64,000 nucleotides of DNA from Setaria digitata (GCA_003640385.1 RCAB01000161.1:1-64000); one strand, 5' to 3'; counted from the first letter of the stretch, positions 1-14,113 are shown. Notes: generated from the sequence alone by a model not told the origin. A program made the numbers and translations.

Positions 1-1875
1 TGAATTAGTATCTATTTATTGATTCGAGTCAAGCAATAACAGGAATATTAGTATAGTTAATTCAGTTTCATGCTTCAGACCGAGGAAACGGATACTGTAT
101 CAAGAAGCCAATTCAACATCATCTTCCCTTTTTCAGTTTTCTTTCAAAACTGTAGAGAGAAGCACCCTGCTTGAGAGTACTTAAGTAAAATTAAGCAGAA
201 ACGCTTAAAAATTAAAAATTAGGAATAGAAGCAACGTAATGATAAAACATTTGAAATACTTCTTCATAAGAAATGCTAGCTCGAAACACTGAAAGTTGTT
301 GAATTAACGTTTTAAGGCATATTTCTTCCGGATAAAGTTGATAGTCTGTGGGCTTAATAATTTATCTTATAACAAAGTTGATAAAGAGCTATCATGGCAC
401 CGTCATCCGACAGTTTGTTATCTACTTTGGGAGCACTCATCAATTGCACCGTCGTATATGACATTACTTGGTAATGACAGTAACTGCAATATTGGAAATC
501 ATGAAGACATTTCCTGATGGATACTGTTCATTTCATTCAACACAATGCTGGAAAGAGGAAGCAGCGAGACAACTTGATTTAAAGATTTGATCAACAAATA
601 TGTCGTAGTCGTGCATGAAAATCATTTGTTGCGTCTTGAGGAATTTGACTGAAAACGAAAGTGTGTACGGTGAGGAATTATGGAAAGCATTGTGTGTTTA
701 ATATGCAAATAAGCACATACAAAAGTAGGAAGAACTGTATTGGCAACCAATTCCTTAAATCGTTTCTTTCTAGGAAAACTATCATTCTATTTCTAAAACT
801 TTATTGGAACTGTTTAGTTCATACTCACATTAAAAAGAGGCATAGCAGTAAGAAGAGCAATCCACAGATCAGAATAAAAGTAAGATGCAGAAATCATAAA
901 ACGGTGATGGAAATATTACACACCCTCCTAATCTGCAAACCTATGTGAGCGATTAACAATCTCATTTTAACAATTATCTTGCATTTCGGAAATCAATGCA
1001 CATGAAGTCATGGAAAAAACTCAAGTGGAATCAGAAGGAAAAAATTGGAATCGTTAAAAAGAACAACGTAAAATCGAAATGAAGGAAAATATTCTGCCGA
1101 TGATATACATATTTTCATAGTCATGTACTACTTTCCGTAGTTCATACTTGCAGATTTGCTCAACAACTAGTAGGTATACTGTCCTTCAGGATTTTTTTCC
1201 TGATACCCTCATGTCCACAATCCTAAATGCTCTTTTGAGTAGTATATCTAAAAAGAAAAAAACACAACACCTTCCTGAAATGGAAACAAAATGCAAAAGA
1301 CAATTTGAAGTCGAAAGTGTTAGCTCTTCTAATTATCCTGGAACCATAAACCTATAAAATGCAAAAGTATAAATAGTACCATAAATCCATATAAAAACCC
1401 CCACCCCAGTAGTACAAAAGGACTCCAAGACACCGCGGTGCAACAACTCCCAGAAGAAATATCACGCGTCAAAAAACGGAACTATCTCCTTCTTACGTTT
1501 CGCTTAATCATCACACAACGCGAACGTAAGTCGCGATGTGCAACAGCGATATCTCATTTGATGCTAAGTGGTGATTCATTTGCTGGAAAAGGAACGGGTT
1601 GATGTCTTTCTATCTGGCCTTTAAATCGATCGAAGTTTTAATTGGTTGTAACTTTTCAATTGGTTTTTATTTCTCAATTGATCATTCTTTTAGTGGGTCA
1701 TAGGCTTTTGACTGAACAGAGCCTTTGTCTTTCTATCTGGAGGATAGTCGTGTAGCCAACGCGTCTTGTGAAATCATTCCAAGAAAAAACTTCATTTGTT
1801 TTATTTGTCATTTTTACAGAATGATATCTTTTAGATAGTTTCACTTCCATCATTTTCGTCACCACTGAGATTGAA
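1..1875. other. Stretch with no firm gene
   Basis: No recognisable protein. A weak candidate plus-strand first exon lies at 394-453 (20 codons from ATG, followed by GTATAT). A second exon with very good splice signals (TTCTTCAG before, GTAAGTGA after) lies at 2151-2192 in matching phase; see findings. The rest is AT-rich with only short random open frames. Confidence 0.4.
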
Positions 1876-4800
1876 CTAGCGGTCACTTCTTGACAGTCTG
1901 ACTTCAAGTGTCATAATTTCCATCGGCAGCAATTCAACAGTCAGCTCTGAAAATTGTTTCATCTTATTCTTTCCTAATTCGTATTCTGAAACTTGCCCTC
2001 TCATAAGGATCCAACGTAAATTTTCAGAGGATATCAGCAAGAGTTAATTCGTTCCCCTCCCTAGCTGTTGCCAGTACCTAAGGCCATCATCAGTAATACT
2101 CATCGCTTCACTTCGATTCACTAATGCTCTTTACCTTTCAACTTCTTCAGATATCTCTTTTACTTTCCGCCGGAACGAAGGCGAGAGAAATTGTAAGTGA
2201 AAAAATTGTACACGACTGGTTATAAACAGTTTTCTAAATGCCTCAACAGGCTATACGGTTTTGCTGAAAGTTGCCATATGTTCTAAGTTAAAAAAAAAGA
2301 AAAAAAAACATAATCAATCAGACAAAAAAAGAGTCATAAAAAAGATAGCAATTTTTACCTGTTCGGAAAATTCTCGAAAATCTATAATTCGACCTTTTAA
2401 CAGTTCTTTTTTTCATCGTTGCGAGATTGAGTTTCTCCATCGATATTACATCGAATGTAGTGAATAAGCCCTATGAATACGAATCTTGCGATGATGAAAG
2501 ATTTGTGTCAATCAGAAATTAATTTCAAATAGACTAAAATATCATTTCAAAGTAATTTTCCTTGAAACAAGATAACGATATAGACATAAGTAGGAAATGG
2601 TGAGATCAGGCATGATTAAGCTTTACGCAAATGTTATCGAAAAAAATTATCACGATAGTTTGTTTAATTTACTCTGATTTAACAATTGGACAATTTAATT
2701 CGAAAAATTGAAACAACAAAAGTTGGCTTGCTAAGTTGCTGCTACTTTTTGAAGTGAAGCTTCACTGAACTAAGTTCTTGTTATCACGAAGGCTTATTAT
2801 CACAAAACATAGTTATTGTTATCACGAGGTAGTTCTTGTTACGACGAACGAGAGAGAACTTCATCAGTTATTCACATGCGCAGAGAGAATTTTCATATTT
2901 AAATTCACAGCAAGAAAATGGCTAACATCTAAGTCGATTTGAATGGGTTGTGCCAAATTCTTATCTTCCTCACCTTGGAAGATATGCTCAAGACGAATGA
3001 TCAGCCGTTTCGGAGCGATCACTTCCATGCTCAGAATATTGATGGCTGGTGGAAGTAAACGAGCTAGGGCAGAATACTAGAATTGAAATATCTTTCAGGT
3101 CAATTCTCTGTAAACAGGTCACACTTGATAATCTATTTTCCTCTATATTTTCAAAGTCAGTTCATAACTTAAAAATTTATGTTATGAACTTAAGTGAGTG
3201 CTCATTATATTTAGCCTAGTCTCTCAATGTTTCTTACTTCGGTAACGAATGCTCGATTATAATCCAATGGCGTTATTTTTCGCTTTGCAAATGTTATTAG
3301 TGGTGAGTGATAAAGTTCAAAACCAAGTGGCCTGTGGAGTTTTGCTGAATCTTCGGGATTTTCCACTACAACCCAGTGTCGCCCTCGAACAACCAGTCCT
3401 TTTCCGGTATCTCCCAGTTCGTCCAGTGCTTCACCGACACCGAAATTATCGTCACAGAATAATCGACGATGAAGCTAAAAACAAATTCTCGATTCAGTGA
3501 GGGAAAGTTCCAATCAGTTTTAAGTACTTAAATTTGATAAGCACAAAAAAAAAGTCCGTGCAGTTTTATCCAATCAGAATGTGATTTAAGAATTGTCATT
3601 AACACAATTAATACCATTAGTTCAATTTGGCCGTCGTTTAAGCTAGTACCACCATGAGAACGATCCGTAAGCACAGTTAACTGATTTAGTGCATCCCGAA
3701 TGTAAATACGACTATTCACAGGATAGTAGTTTCCGGCTACTGGTTCGGTATTGGTATACAAGAATGATGGATAATGATTTCTGCTAAAATGAACTCACAA
3801 GTTAAGCATCTGTAAGTCAAGGAATAACCGGGAAATAAGCCATGGAAGTACTTCTTCTCCTTCGGAACTTAGCAAAATTAATTCATTGTAAAAGTGTACA
3901 TACATCCTTTTCATCATTTGTCTTCCATTTGAATCAGTGTAAAAAGTTCCTGCCGAATTAATATCTGTTATATATCGCGTAATTATTTCTTTTGCTACTG
4001 GATTCCTAAAACACGACGCAGTAATTAAGGAGATCCAAAATGTGACAGAGTAGTCAACATGAAATGAAATAACTTCTTCAATTACGTGAATTTTAAATTG
4101 ATTTCGAATTGAATCCTGTATGCTTGAAGCAGCGAATATCGTCGTCAGTCAGACAGGTATAGATTAGCAGTGCCACATATATTTTCTTTTGGTATTTGTG
4201 CTGTCTTTTTTTTTGAACTAGTTGAAACTTAATGGAAATGAAATTTTGAATATACTCAGGTTCTTTTGGTATTGGCCCAATAGTCCACTCAAATTCCACA
4301 AAGTTTTTGTTCCGATACAAACGAATAACTTGACTGATCCATGGTCCAAAGATCTGTCTTGTTTCATTTATCAGTAAACCCTATAAAATAAATTTTTCGC
4401 CTATCATAATCCTTATCACTCTCCGTTGCTAAGAGTTTTGAGGCAAAAAAAAGTGTTTTTTTTTAGGATATATCTTACCTCAATATACTGCACCATTGTA
4501 ATATTTGCTATTGGTAGTGCCTCAGTGCCATTCGGCCGGAAAATATAAGCTCCGGATGACTGGTTTCTGTAATCTGGGAAGCCCATTCCTTTGTAGACAA
4601 GGAATTCCTGCTTGAATGCAGTAACTTTTCCGGTTTTTCGGTTCATCAATGAGATCAACAGTCCGGTACTATCGAATGTCAGCTCGATATACTGCAAATT
4701 CATATTTGAGCTGTGGCGTAATTTGCAATCATAAATTTAGCATCATTGTTGCAGAAAAAAACCACTACCGATTTTTTCAAATCTAGAAAAGTTTAAACTG

Positions 4801-7800
4801 ACAATTAATATATCGCACAAATTTAGAACCATTTCAGGTATAGTCGGGTATTACATAGGTATTATTAGTATTACATAGGTATTCAGGTATTACATAACCT
4901 TTCATGCTTTACATATGCCAACTTTTTTGCTAATTAATTAAACACAATTTCACAAATTCAGAAGCATTTACCTCATTCTTTATTACAGTATTGTTTATTT
5001 TCTTATATTCTTTGTTGATTGGTCTCTTGTGCATTGAACGCTGTTTCGCATGTTTGATCTCTTTCTCAGCTCTAAAATTCAAATTTCAAACCAAAATAAT
5101 ATCAAATTTGGTATCATTTCATCCCAAATTATCATTAATTTTATTAGACAGAGAGATACGAACGTCTGATTAGACAGGAAAAGTGTTGTAAAGCCAATTG
5201 CGGGTATCTTTGCTGGAATAAGCAATTCATATGGAGCACTAAATGAATTTTTGAGTTGCAATCCGTTGTAGAATGCTTTATTGATCTGAAATTTATTAAT
5301 CTTAGTAGTAAAGTTTATCTTTACTTACCTACCTTTCAGGTATGCCATTGCACTATGAAGTTCTACGAACTTTGTTCTCTTCTCTTCTTCAGTATTTTTC
5401 TTCAGATATTTTAAAGAAACAAAGCTGCACCTTGCATAGCTTATCTTTTCGACTTCAATAGACCCAGTGACTCAATCCTTGAGACTATTTGTAAAACTAT
5501 TTATAAAGTTTATAGCATTAGAGCATTATATTAAATTCACATTGTAAGAATAACTCAACGTAATTTTCTTTTTATTATTTACATAAATATGGAGTTTTTT
5601 ATTTTAATAATAATTTGCACTTTATTTAAAAAGTATTGGAGGAAAAAAATTGACAAACCTGAAAGTCCAGTGTCTTTCCGTCGAATGACCAAACAGCAAC
5701 TGATGCCGAATAAAACGGTATCCGTAATACAGTACTCAACGGGTGAGAATTTGAATTATACACAATAAGGGTCTGGTTGCCGTACAATCGGAAAAATTAG
5801 GAATAAAGTGGAATAGAAGAAGTTAAAGTAAACGTAGATACAATAATGAGGTTAGTAGAGTCTAATAATGATCAACACAAATATCTTAAAAGTTACCTGA
5901 AATGTACTCTGTAATGCTTAAATATATTTCCATTCATTAACTCTTAGATTCCTCATTCCGTTTAAGGATTTAATGCTATCCTGAATATTTTGTGAATTGT
6001 TACTAAGATGTTAGTAAGGTAATTAAAAAAATTACTACGTTGGAAAATTTTGTTTTTTTGTGATTGTACGCAGCAACGATAAGAGATGAAGTAAGAAGAT
6101 TCAAGATGATACAATAAAACTGAAATGAAGGATTTGAAGTTTTGAAGAAACCTGATTGGATTGCATACGGTTGCATTGATGTTACGGCAAATGATTTGCC
6201 TTTCCGGAATCATTCCACTTAATTTTGGAATTAATTTTATGGATATATTATTAATAATTGCCTGAAAAAAGAAAAAAAAGGGTCTGATATATTATTGATG
6301 ATAGTTTTTTCGAAAAATATTTCCATAATATTGCACTCATTCTCATTTAAGCCGTCAATTAAGATTTGATAAACTAATGAGAAAGGTTTCCTGATAAAAT
6401 AATGTCTACTCTCTATTATCCGTACTTCTAAATGATAAATTAATGTCTCAAGGGAGTCTTTCTCAAGAAGCATCATCTTCTACTTTCACTTAATATTGTA
6501 ACAACGTAAGGATGATAGATATTGCGACAAATAACTGATACTTCGGCTTCGTCCCAACCTCGAGAAAGGCGAAGTTCGTAATCTCTCGTCACATTTTCTC
6601 GAGCTGTACCACTGGAATGAAAATTTCGTTGAAATACATTCTAGAAGGGGCAAATTTCACACGATACTACATTTTCGTTATTTATAATGGAAGAATACAT
6701 AGAAATAACTGTAAGTGGGTTGGAAGCTTCTAGTTGAAAGTTATTTCTTAGCTAAACTCTTAAATAAGCAAGTTTTTTTTCTCCTCCTTAACAACTGTCG
6801 AAGGATGAAATCAAATCAAGAGGAAAAGTAACACTGTAAAAGTATTACGTAATAGAATCATGATGCTGTGCCAGTGCTACAGCATTCCGTAGAATACTAC
6901 GATTCGTTTTTAGCATTACAGATGACTGAAGCTGAATAACGAGCTGTAATAATAGCTTCCTAAGACATTTCATATATTAAAAACACTTTTTAAAAGGCTA
7001 ATTAATAACAAACAAATGTGAAAAATTCTTGCAAGTTAAGGCTTGAAGTAAAGAGAGAAATCACTTTTTTGCTCTTCTTTCTGAAGAGAAAACTGTTTGG
7101 AAATCAACAAAATCAATGAAATCTACTATTGTGCTTCAAATTTTCTCCTGGAATTTGAATTCGAATAAATTCATACTTGCAACAATGCACTGCTTTGACG
7201 AATCAATCCTTTAAGTGTTGGCCTACTGGTGAAGAAGCCAGTCCAGTAGCTATGATTGGCCGATGCATAGGGAAAAAAATCATCCAATTTGTTCGGTAAC
7301 TTTGGCTGGGCTTCTTTTAGTGCCATCAAATAGCACGAAGGAGTCGAATAAAAAATATTAACTTTGGCACCGAACACCTAAAAGATTTCCATAAAACTTC
7401 CAGTAATTTACGACTAATTTACTTGCACAAATTCATCTCTCTATCATTTCACAAATAATTACTTCATCTTCTCGAATAAGCCGAATGAGTTTATCGAGAT
7501 TAGTGTACCATTGATTTGCTACGGTATATTGAAAATCGCCTCCCATTAGAAGCATCACATGGTTGGTTCGTTGATGTAAAGCCTACAAGAAATCACAGCT
7601 AAAGTGTCCCTTAAACTGGGAAAAAATTTTTTCTAATTTAAACTTAATCGAAAATTTGATTTGTGATAATTTTTTTCTTAATATTTTTTGTTAAAAAAAG
7701 AGAAATATTATAACCTGTTTTTTAACATATGTAATAAATTCCTTCACTCGTTGCTTTGCATTGTATTCCTCTAAATAAATATTATCCATAATTGGATCAT

Positions 7801-9467
7801 CCAGACACTCACGATCAAAGCAGAATCCTGGTGGTGGACCGTAGCTATCACCATAAAATGCACCCGCTAGAATGTTCGTCTCTGAAATTTCCTTGAAAGA
7901 ATTTGTATCAATTTTTAGACCTGATGTATACGTCGATACTACAAAACATTTCTTACTAAGATCATCTGAGGTATTCCAAACAAATTCTAAACTCGAATTC
8001 TGCACACGAACTGCTTTATCCAGGAAATGAAGACGGGAAAAGAAAACAGCCTCAAAGTCCATCTGCAAGTTCATTTCAAGCAGTGATATATTCATTTGTC
8101 TCTTTTTATTTCAAAATTAATAATTTCCATCTACTTTTTTTTGTTAATTTCTAATATTTGTGCATACTGTTTTCTAACATTTTCTAACATTTTTATTAAT
8201 TGACACTTTGTGACATTTTCTGGTTTCACTGTATGAATTTATCCAGTGTTATGATAATATCAGCTATATATTATATTGCCAGGTGATTTCGAAAATTCAT
8301 AGACTTTAATGAAAAAAATACCTTATATTTTGGTAATATAAATGAAAATTTGATTTTGAAAAGAAGAAAGGAAAAAAAAACTAGCCAATGCTAATAAATT
8401 AGCCATTTCTCGACTATGGCCAAATGGATCTATTTGCCATGCAACATATGGTACTCCACATTCGCCAAAGTATTCTTTTAAAGTTCTTAAGCCCAGTGTC
8501 ATCTGATCAATAATATCAACGTAATAAGTTGTTGCTTCATCGTTCTGTACCCAACCACCACCAACAAATTCAAACTGTCCTGAAATTTGATTGCTAATTT
8601 GATAGCTTATTTATATTGAAACTGTTGATTAGATCAGATCACTTCATCCTAACTTCTACCTCTTTCAACAAGCTTTCGTAATCGATCGATCTGATTGTAA
8701 TCAATCAGCCAACGCCACAAAAACGAAGTTTCACACCATGCAAAACGTCGCCTTTCGTCCTTTTCCAGTTCATCCATTACTGTATTCAAAATATACTGCA
8801 CACCTGTGGCTGTTTGCTCCTTCTTTGCTGCAAGATACTACTTGCAACAACGAAAAATGCCACCCTGTTATTCAGTTTCGATAAATTTTTATTAATTTTC
8901 GATATTTAGAAGTGATTTCAAATTTAGTTCAATCAATCAATTAATCAACCTACATCCGTAGTAGTACTGATCAATGGTTTTAATCCAGCCTGCATCATCA
9001 TGCGTATGACAGATCAGATGAATATTTAGTACATCTTTCTCTCCACTCCAGCTATTACATTTCTACAAAGTTTGAGCTTAAATTTTACAAAATTTAAATT
9101 CACTCGCTGATAAATATGTCACTGTAATTTGCTACAATATCTGAAGAATATTCGCGCTTCAAAAATTTACATATAAAATTTTAAGAGTAATATAAGTTTT
9201 AATCAGAGATCCTTGCAAATTTTATTGTGCTAATTGAAAAAATAGCAGCTACTTTTCATGATTGCAGTATAATTAAAATCTAAATTAACTTAGAGTTTTT
9301 GTGATCTCTGCAAGAAGTTACATAAAATCTAAAATATAAAGTTTTATTTCACGTACGTTCCAACTGCATGAATTGTCTTGGCTGCCTTGAACACAGAAAG
9401 ATTTGCATAAATCTATTCCAAAAACAGTAGTCGTAAGAATTAGCGGAAACAGCGATAGTAATTTCAT
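1876..9467 (-). CDS. Lysosomal alpha-mannosidase (GH38, MAN2B1-like)
   Basis: Glycoside hydrolase family 38 enzyme that removes alpha-linked mannose from N-glycans in the lysosome. Exons (5' to 3'): 9467-9357, 9062-8954, 8827-8660, 8579-8386, 8062-7715, 7582-7463, 7377-7177, 6943-6849, 6611-6542, 6261-6152, 5788-5659, 5285-5164, 5071-4972, 4691-4479, 4380-4256, 4005-3904, 3783-3615, 3474-3238, 3076-2909, and a C-terminal segment 2077-1876. The N-terminus [17 protein letters not shown] is a signal peptide, with a TTTCAG acceptor 5 bp before the ATG. Family landmarks: CHTHDDAGW (metal site), [11 protein letters not shown] (nucleophile Asp), [33 protein letters not shown], and the C-terminal VELLPMEIM. 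About 1,000 residues, as usual for the family. Three oddities: intron 4 starts with GC; exon 11 needs a CG instead of AG acceptor; and the last segment changes frame near 2024-2035. These could be draft errors or real damage. The family call is certain; the last 60 residues are not. Confidence 0.93.
2772..2853. repeat. Degenerate short tandem repeat
   Basis: Three imperfect copies of a unit like AGTTCTTGTTATCACGA lie one after another, inside the proposed last intron of the mannosidase gene. No function is evident. Confidence 0.5.
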
Positions 9468-9779
9468 AATTCCTGAAATGTACTGAACAAAATTACTTAG
9501 ACTGATCTTTTCAATCATTTATTAAGACCGAGTTGAAGAACGCATCACATTATGGCTTTTTATTCTTCATTCCTTAGCTCTCTAATAACTGCATAAAGTT
9601 TAAAATTGAAGTGACTCTCACTTTCAAAATTACCAAAAAAAAAAAGGTCAAAATTTCAAAAGTTTCTGTTGAAAGTTTGGAAGAAATGTCAGGTGCAATA
9701 TACAAATAGTTTAAAATAGTTTTGTCTCTTTTCATTCCAAAAAAAAAAAAATGAAGATAGAGGTAGAAGAAAGGCAGCA

Positions 9780-9803
9780 TTAAATAAATAAATAAATAAA
9801 TAA
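9780..9803. repeat. (TAAA)n microsatellite
   Basis: Six uninterrupted copies of a four-base unit, about 310 bp upstream of the mannosidase start. Confidence 0.9.
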
Positions 9804-10323
9804 CGAAAGTGATGGAAGTTTGCTAACAGTATTATCACAATATCATTTATCTTATCTTACACATTACACTATCTTTTAGCTCTAAAATTACCAACTTCTT
9901 AATTGCTATTTATTGACACTTTTAATTGCTGTATGCATTCTGTGAGGCTCTTCGAAAGAGGAAAAAATTGAAAAAAAATTTGTTGAATTGAAAGATTAAA
10001 GTAATCAAATACACCTGTTTGAGAGCAACACATTGAAAATGAATCGATGAGAAAATCTAGCGGAGAAGATCCAAATGATTGTTAAGCGAACTGTCTGCCT
10101 GATTAAAACTTATTCTCAATTTTAGATTTTAAATTTCTAATCAATGCTGTTAACTGCTCTTTTGATTGAGAGAGAAGACAGAGGTGAGGTCAGCAACTGC
10201 AAACTTTCGAACTTCAACTCTCCAACTGAAATTTGATCATATACAAATAATCATTAATTACACCTATGACCCGGACCAGAGAATTCTACGGATGGTTGAT
10301 TGAATTACCGAAAATTCCAACTG

Positions 10324-10543
10324 TTATCATATTATCAGCATCGTAGCTCTCTAGGCAGCACTTCTTTTAAGTTCTATCTCTAAATCCCCTTGCTACAGAT
10401 CTGCCAATTGTTAGCAGCTGTTGGTGGGCCTCATATTGCTTTCTATTACTGGAACTGAATACAGAGGCATACTTCGAGTGTTTTTACAGCGAATCTCTTT
10501 CTTCTACTACTATTCCAAACTGTTATCACATTATCAATTATCA
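10324..10543. promoter_or_regulatory. Paired TTATCA (GATA-type) clusters
   Basis: Five TTATCA hexamers (reverse complement TGATAA) occur at 10324, 10332, 10523, 10531 and 10538, in two similar segments about 200 bp apart. TGATAA is the core recognised by nematode intestinal GATA factors (ELT-2 class). The clusters are 0.85-1.1 kb upstream of the mannosidase start. Function is inferred only. Confidence 0.3.
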
Positions 10544-13009
10544 ATTTCCAGAATGCAGGAAATCGTTCCTTCAACCCATCGAAATATTAGCACTGAGATG
10601 GAAGAATTGTAGCTCAAAGTAAATCGATGCAGCAGCAGTCGAAAAAAACGCATAATATCAAGCCAATATAATCTTTCTGCTTCGTTTTTCTTTTTTCACT
10701 ATTCTTGATCTTCCAAATTTCTGCTAATTTCTTATAATCAAATTATCAATTATCACTAGATGTATATATGATAGTATTATGATTAGTTCAGTTTTGCGAT
10801 TTCCTGACAGTCCCAAAATGGGTTTTCTGTCTAGTTGAAGGAAAACATTTCCTCCATCTCGCTAAATATACTTCCTTCCTGTCTTACTGATATCGCTATT
10901 AAAGCAATTTTCCGCTCCCATCAACTTTGCCAGTGTCACAAATGCATCAGTAGAAGGAAGTTGTTGTGTGGATCGGTGACAAGCTGTCAAATTCTTCCAT
11001 ACATTTTATAATGTTCTCTTCCACCTTATTCAGTTTCAAAAAGAAACAATTAGCTTTTCATATTATTCGTACTATTTTTTTTTTTCTTATCATAAAAATG
11101 ACACTTAATGCTTATGTACATGTTAGATGATACATAAAATTAATGATAATGATAACTAACTGCAGTGGTAGTAATAGTGATAACAAGTTGTGATAATAAT
11201 GATATGGTTATTTTTGAAAATCAGAAAAGTACATTCATCCTATCATATTGCTGAATTTACAAAAGTCAATTTTTAACATAATTTATAAAAATTTGTCATC
11301 ATTACTGTTGTTAATGAGGATGTTTGAATGCTTGCTAAGATTCAAATAATTTCATCACTTAAATAAATAAAACTTTCTTCTAAGTAGCACAAAAGCAAAC
11401 GAAATATTACATTGTTTGGGAAGTTTCTTTTTTTAAGAGTTGTAGCACTTGTAAAACGGTTTCTTCTCTTTTTTTTTCTGATAAGCTCTAATCATTGTCA
11501 ACCATTTTCAATGATTATACATTGTCCATCCTCAATGTTAACCAATAATTACTTTATCCGATTTCGAAAGTTCCTCCTTTAACTTTTGATAAATGTTATT
11601 ACACTAAAGAAGGCAAGGCAAGGTTAAATCTTTTCAATCACCTCATTCTCCAATCTGTAGCCTTTCTTCCATCTATCCTCACTAATCCTCCTAAGCTTGA
11701 AATAGTTTAATTTTTTTTTTTTTTTTTTTTTGAGTAGCTCATATTTTGCAATTAGCAATATGTTTTTGATGGTAATTATCGGAAAATTTCAGAAAAAGGA
11801 ACAAAGATAATGTATATTTTGACAGCAATAGAGCTACACTTCACATTTCAAAGAGCACAATTTCCTATCTATTCCTGCACATTAAACTTTTTTTTTTCGT
11901 TCTTCTTTTTTTTAATCAAAATAAACATTTTTGAAGTGATGATTCAACAAAATGGTAAATTATTTTTAAAGAGATGACTCATTCATTCATTTAACTTTCA
12001 TTAGTATCACATCAAAATGTGAAGCCCAACTTCGACCTCTTCAGTTAAGGGCCATTATCATGACGTCCTTTACGGTGTAATAAAAAGTTCTTTGAATGTA
12101 GAGGATTGTTCCAGTAGCCTTTGCGATCTTCAAAATATATTTCATGTTATCGATCACAGAGTTTGTGAACTTTTTACAATTGTTTATTCTTCTGCTATAA
12201 CAAATACTTTCATCTGTTTACATTTCCTCAATCTATATTATTAATAGCAAAACTTATGTATTAGTAGTCCATATCGTGTTGGTAATCTAGATCACTAATT
12301 AATATCTGAGATTAAGTAATTTGAACTTGTTCAAGTTTGTTTCATCACTTATATCTCTAGGATCTCTTTCGTTCTTCAGTCAGAAAGTTGAAGAGTTGGC
12401 CGTTCGATATGTTGCAGATATATCACGGCAGAAGGATCTGAAACTTCGTACCCTTTCACTGATACGTCTTACAAATTCTCTTTCAATGGCGATGAAAAGG
12501 AAATGAATCAGTTAGAATCAAAATGCATTTTCCAAACATCTTTCCTTCATCACAATAACCGTTCCTTTTCATTTCTTTATTTCATCCTTTTAGCCTCAAG
12601 ATCTAACTTCACACCAGTCTTTTCATCGTTGCTAGTTTAGCCTTCAAGAATCACCGACAAAGAAACATACCTTTGCAGACTTACAATTGTTATCAGGAAA
12701 GTGCTATAAACAAATTTTACAAGGAATAAATTACACTGAGAAGTAAGGATTGGTAGTTTATTAGAGTGAGTCATCAGCAACTACCTAAATAAGCTACCTT
12801 TTTAATATGTGATAATACTTATTGTCTATAAAGATTATAAAAGTATTTTTGAAGCGTGAAATAAAAAAGATTTTAATAATGACAAAAAAGTTGTTTAGAG
12901 TAGGATGAGTCAGCAGTAATATTGAATCAATATTCCATGTGTTGCTGAGAAGTTATACTAATTATTGAAATTGTTTGTTTGGTATTGCAGCTACCTGTTT
13001 TCAGCATCA

Positions 13010-13038
13010 CTTCACCTCACCTCACCTCACCTCACCTC
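13010..13038. repeat. (TCACC)n microsatellite
   Basis: Tandem copies of a CT-rich pentanucleotide (ACTTCACCTC then repeated CACCT units), grading into a CT-rich tail. Confidence 0.85.
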
Positions 13039-14113
13039 TCCTCTTCCTTTTTCACCCTTCATTATTTTCAAATTGAATGACGATAATACAGTGTTTCTGC
13101 ACACTTCGTCTGCCTTGTTGCAAATAAGTTTAAGTTTCATTATGCAATTCGATCAAGTTTTTTTTCAATGTTCTTGATGAAGTTTGATAGTGAGTGATAC
13201 ATATGTCTCTTCCGAGATGTGCTTCTGATTCCATCACGTTTCAGAAAGCAAATGAGTCTGAATGGTTCGTAACTCGTTTATTTTGTTAATCAAGCTGTTA
13301 TTAAGTTGAATATTAGCTTTTTAATTTGAGGACACGTTTCATTGCATTCTTAAATACTAATTACTTTAATGACTAGCTAAATTCTTCCATGAATGCAGAG
13401 CAAAATAGAAACAAACTGTATCTGGAACTCTTGAAACCAATCACTAAATAGATTTTGAATACATTTTGCAGACAAGTTTTGTGCAATTCAATGAAATCGT
13501 TTATAATTCCTTGAAAAAAAGAATAATTTAGGGAAAAAAATGTTGTAATATTGTGGCACAATAATGCAATTAGTAATAAAAACATTTCTATTTAATAAGT
13601 CGTTAGCAATTTCTATTTACATTGATAATTAAAAAGTAGCAATTATAATAAACAACCCTTCCTAATGATAACTCAGCTTCAAAACTTTCGTTATTTTTCC
13701 TCAACCGCTATTACAACTCTAATAAATTGATGAGTTTAATGAGCGAAGCCATAAGTTAATGAATCATCGGACTTCTTCAAGCAAGTAAACAAAGACATTT
13801 TTTTTTTTCTTTGATCAAAATTTTAGAGAATATTAGCAGAAATGGAAGCCTTATGAAGGAAATTAGTTTTTGATAGTCCGAATAAATAATAATTATAGTA
13901 TAATGTTAACGATTCCGATTCACTTTCTCTTGTTCAGGCAATTGACAGTATTTAATTTCCAATTTCCAACGATCGAATTGGTAAGCAGGAATTTCTCATT
14001 ACACCTAGGCTCTTGAGTGTGTTATCGAGAATTATCGCAGAAAAGATATCATTTCATTTCCAAGCAGGAAATGGAACAGCATGCCAATGTTGCACCTTAA
14101 CAGAAACAGAAAA

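Noticed and set aside
3249..3500. 83-codon open frame on the plus strand
   Set aside because: It is antisense to mannosidase exon 18 (3474-3238), whose translation has clear family similarity.
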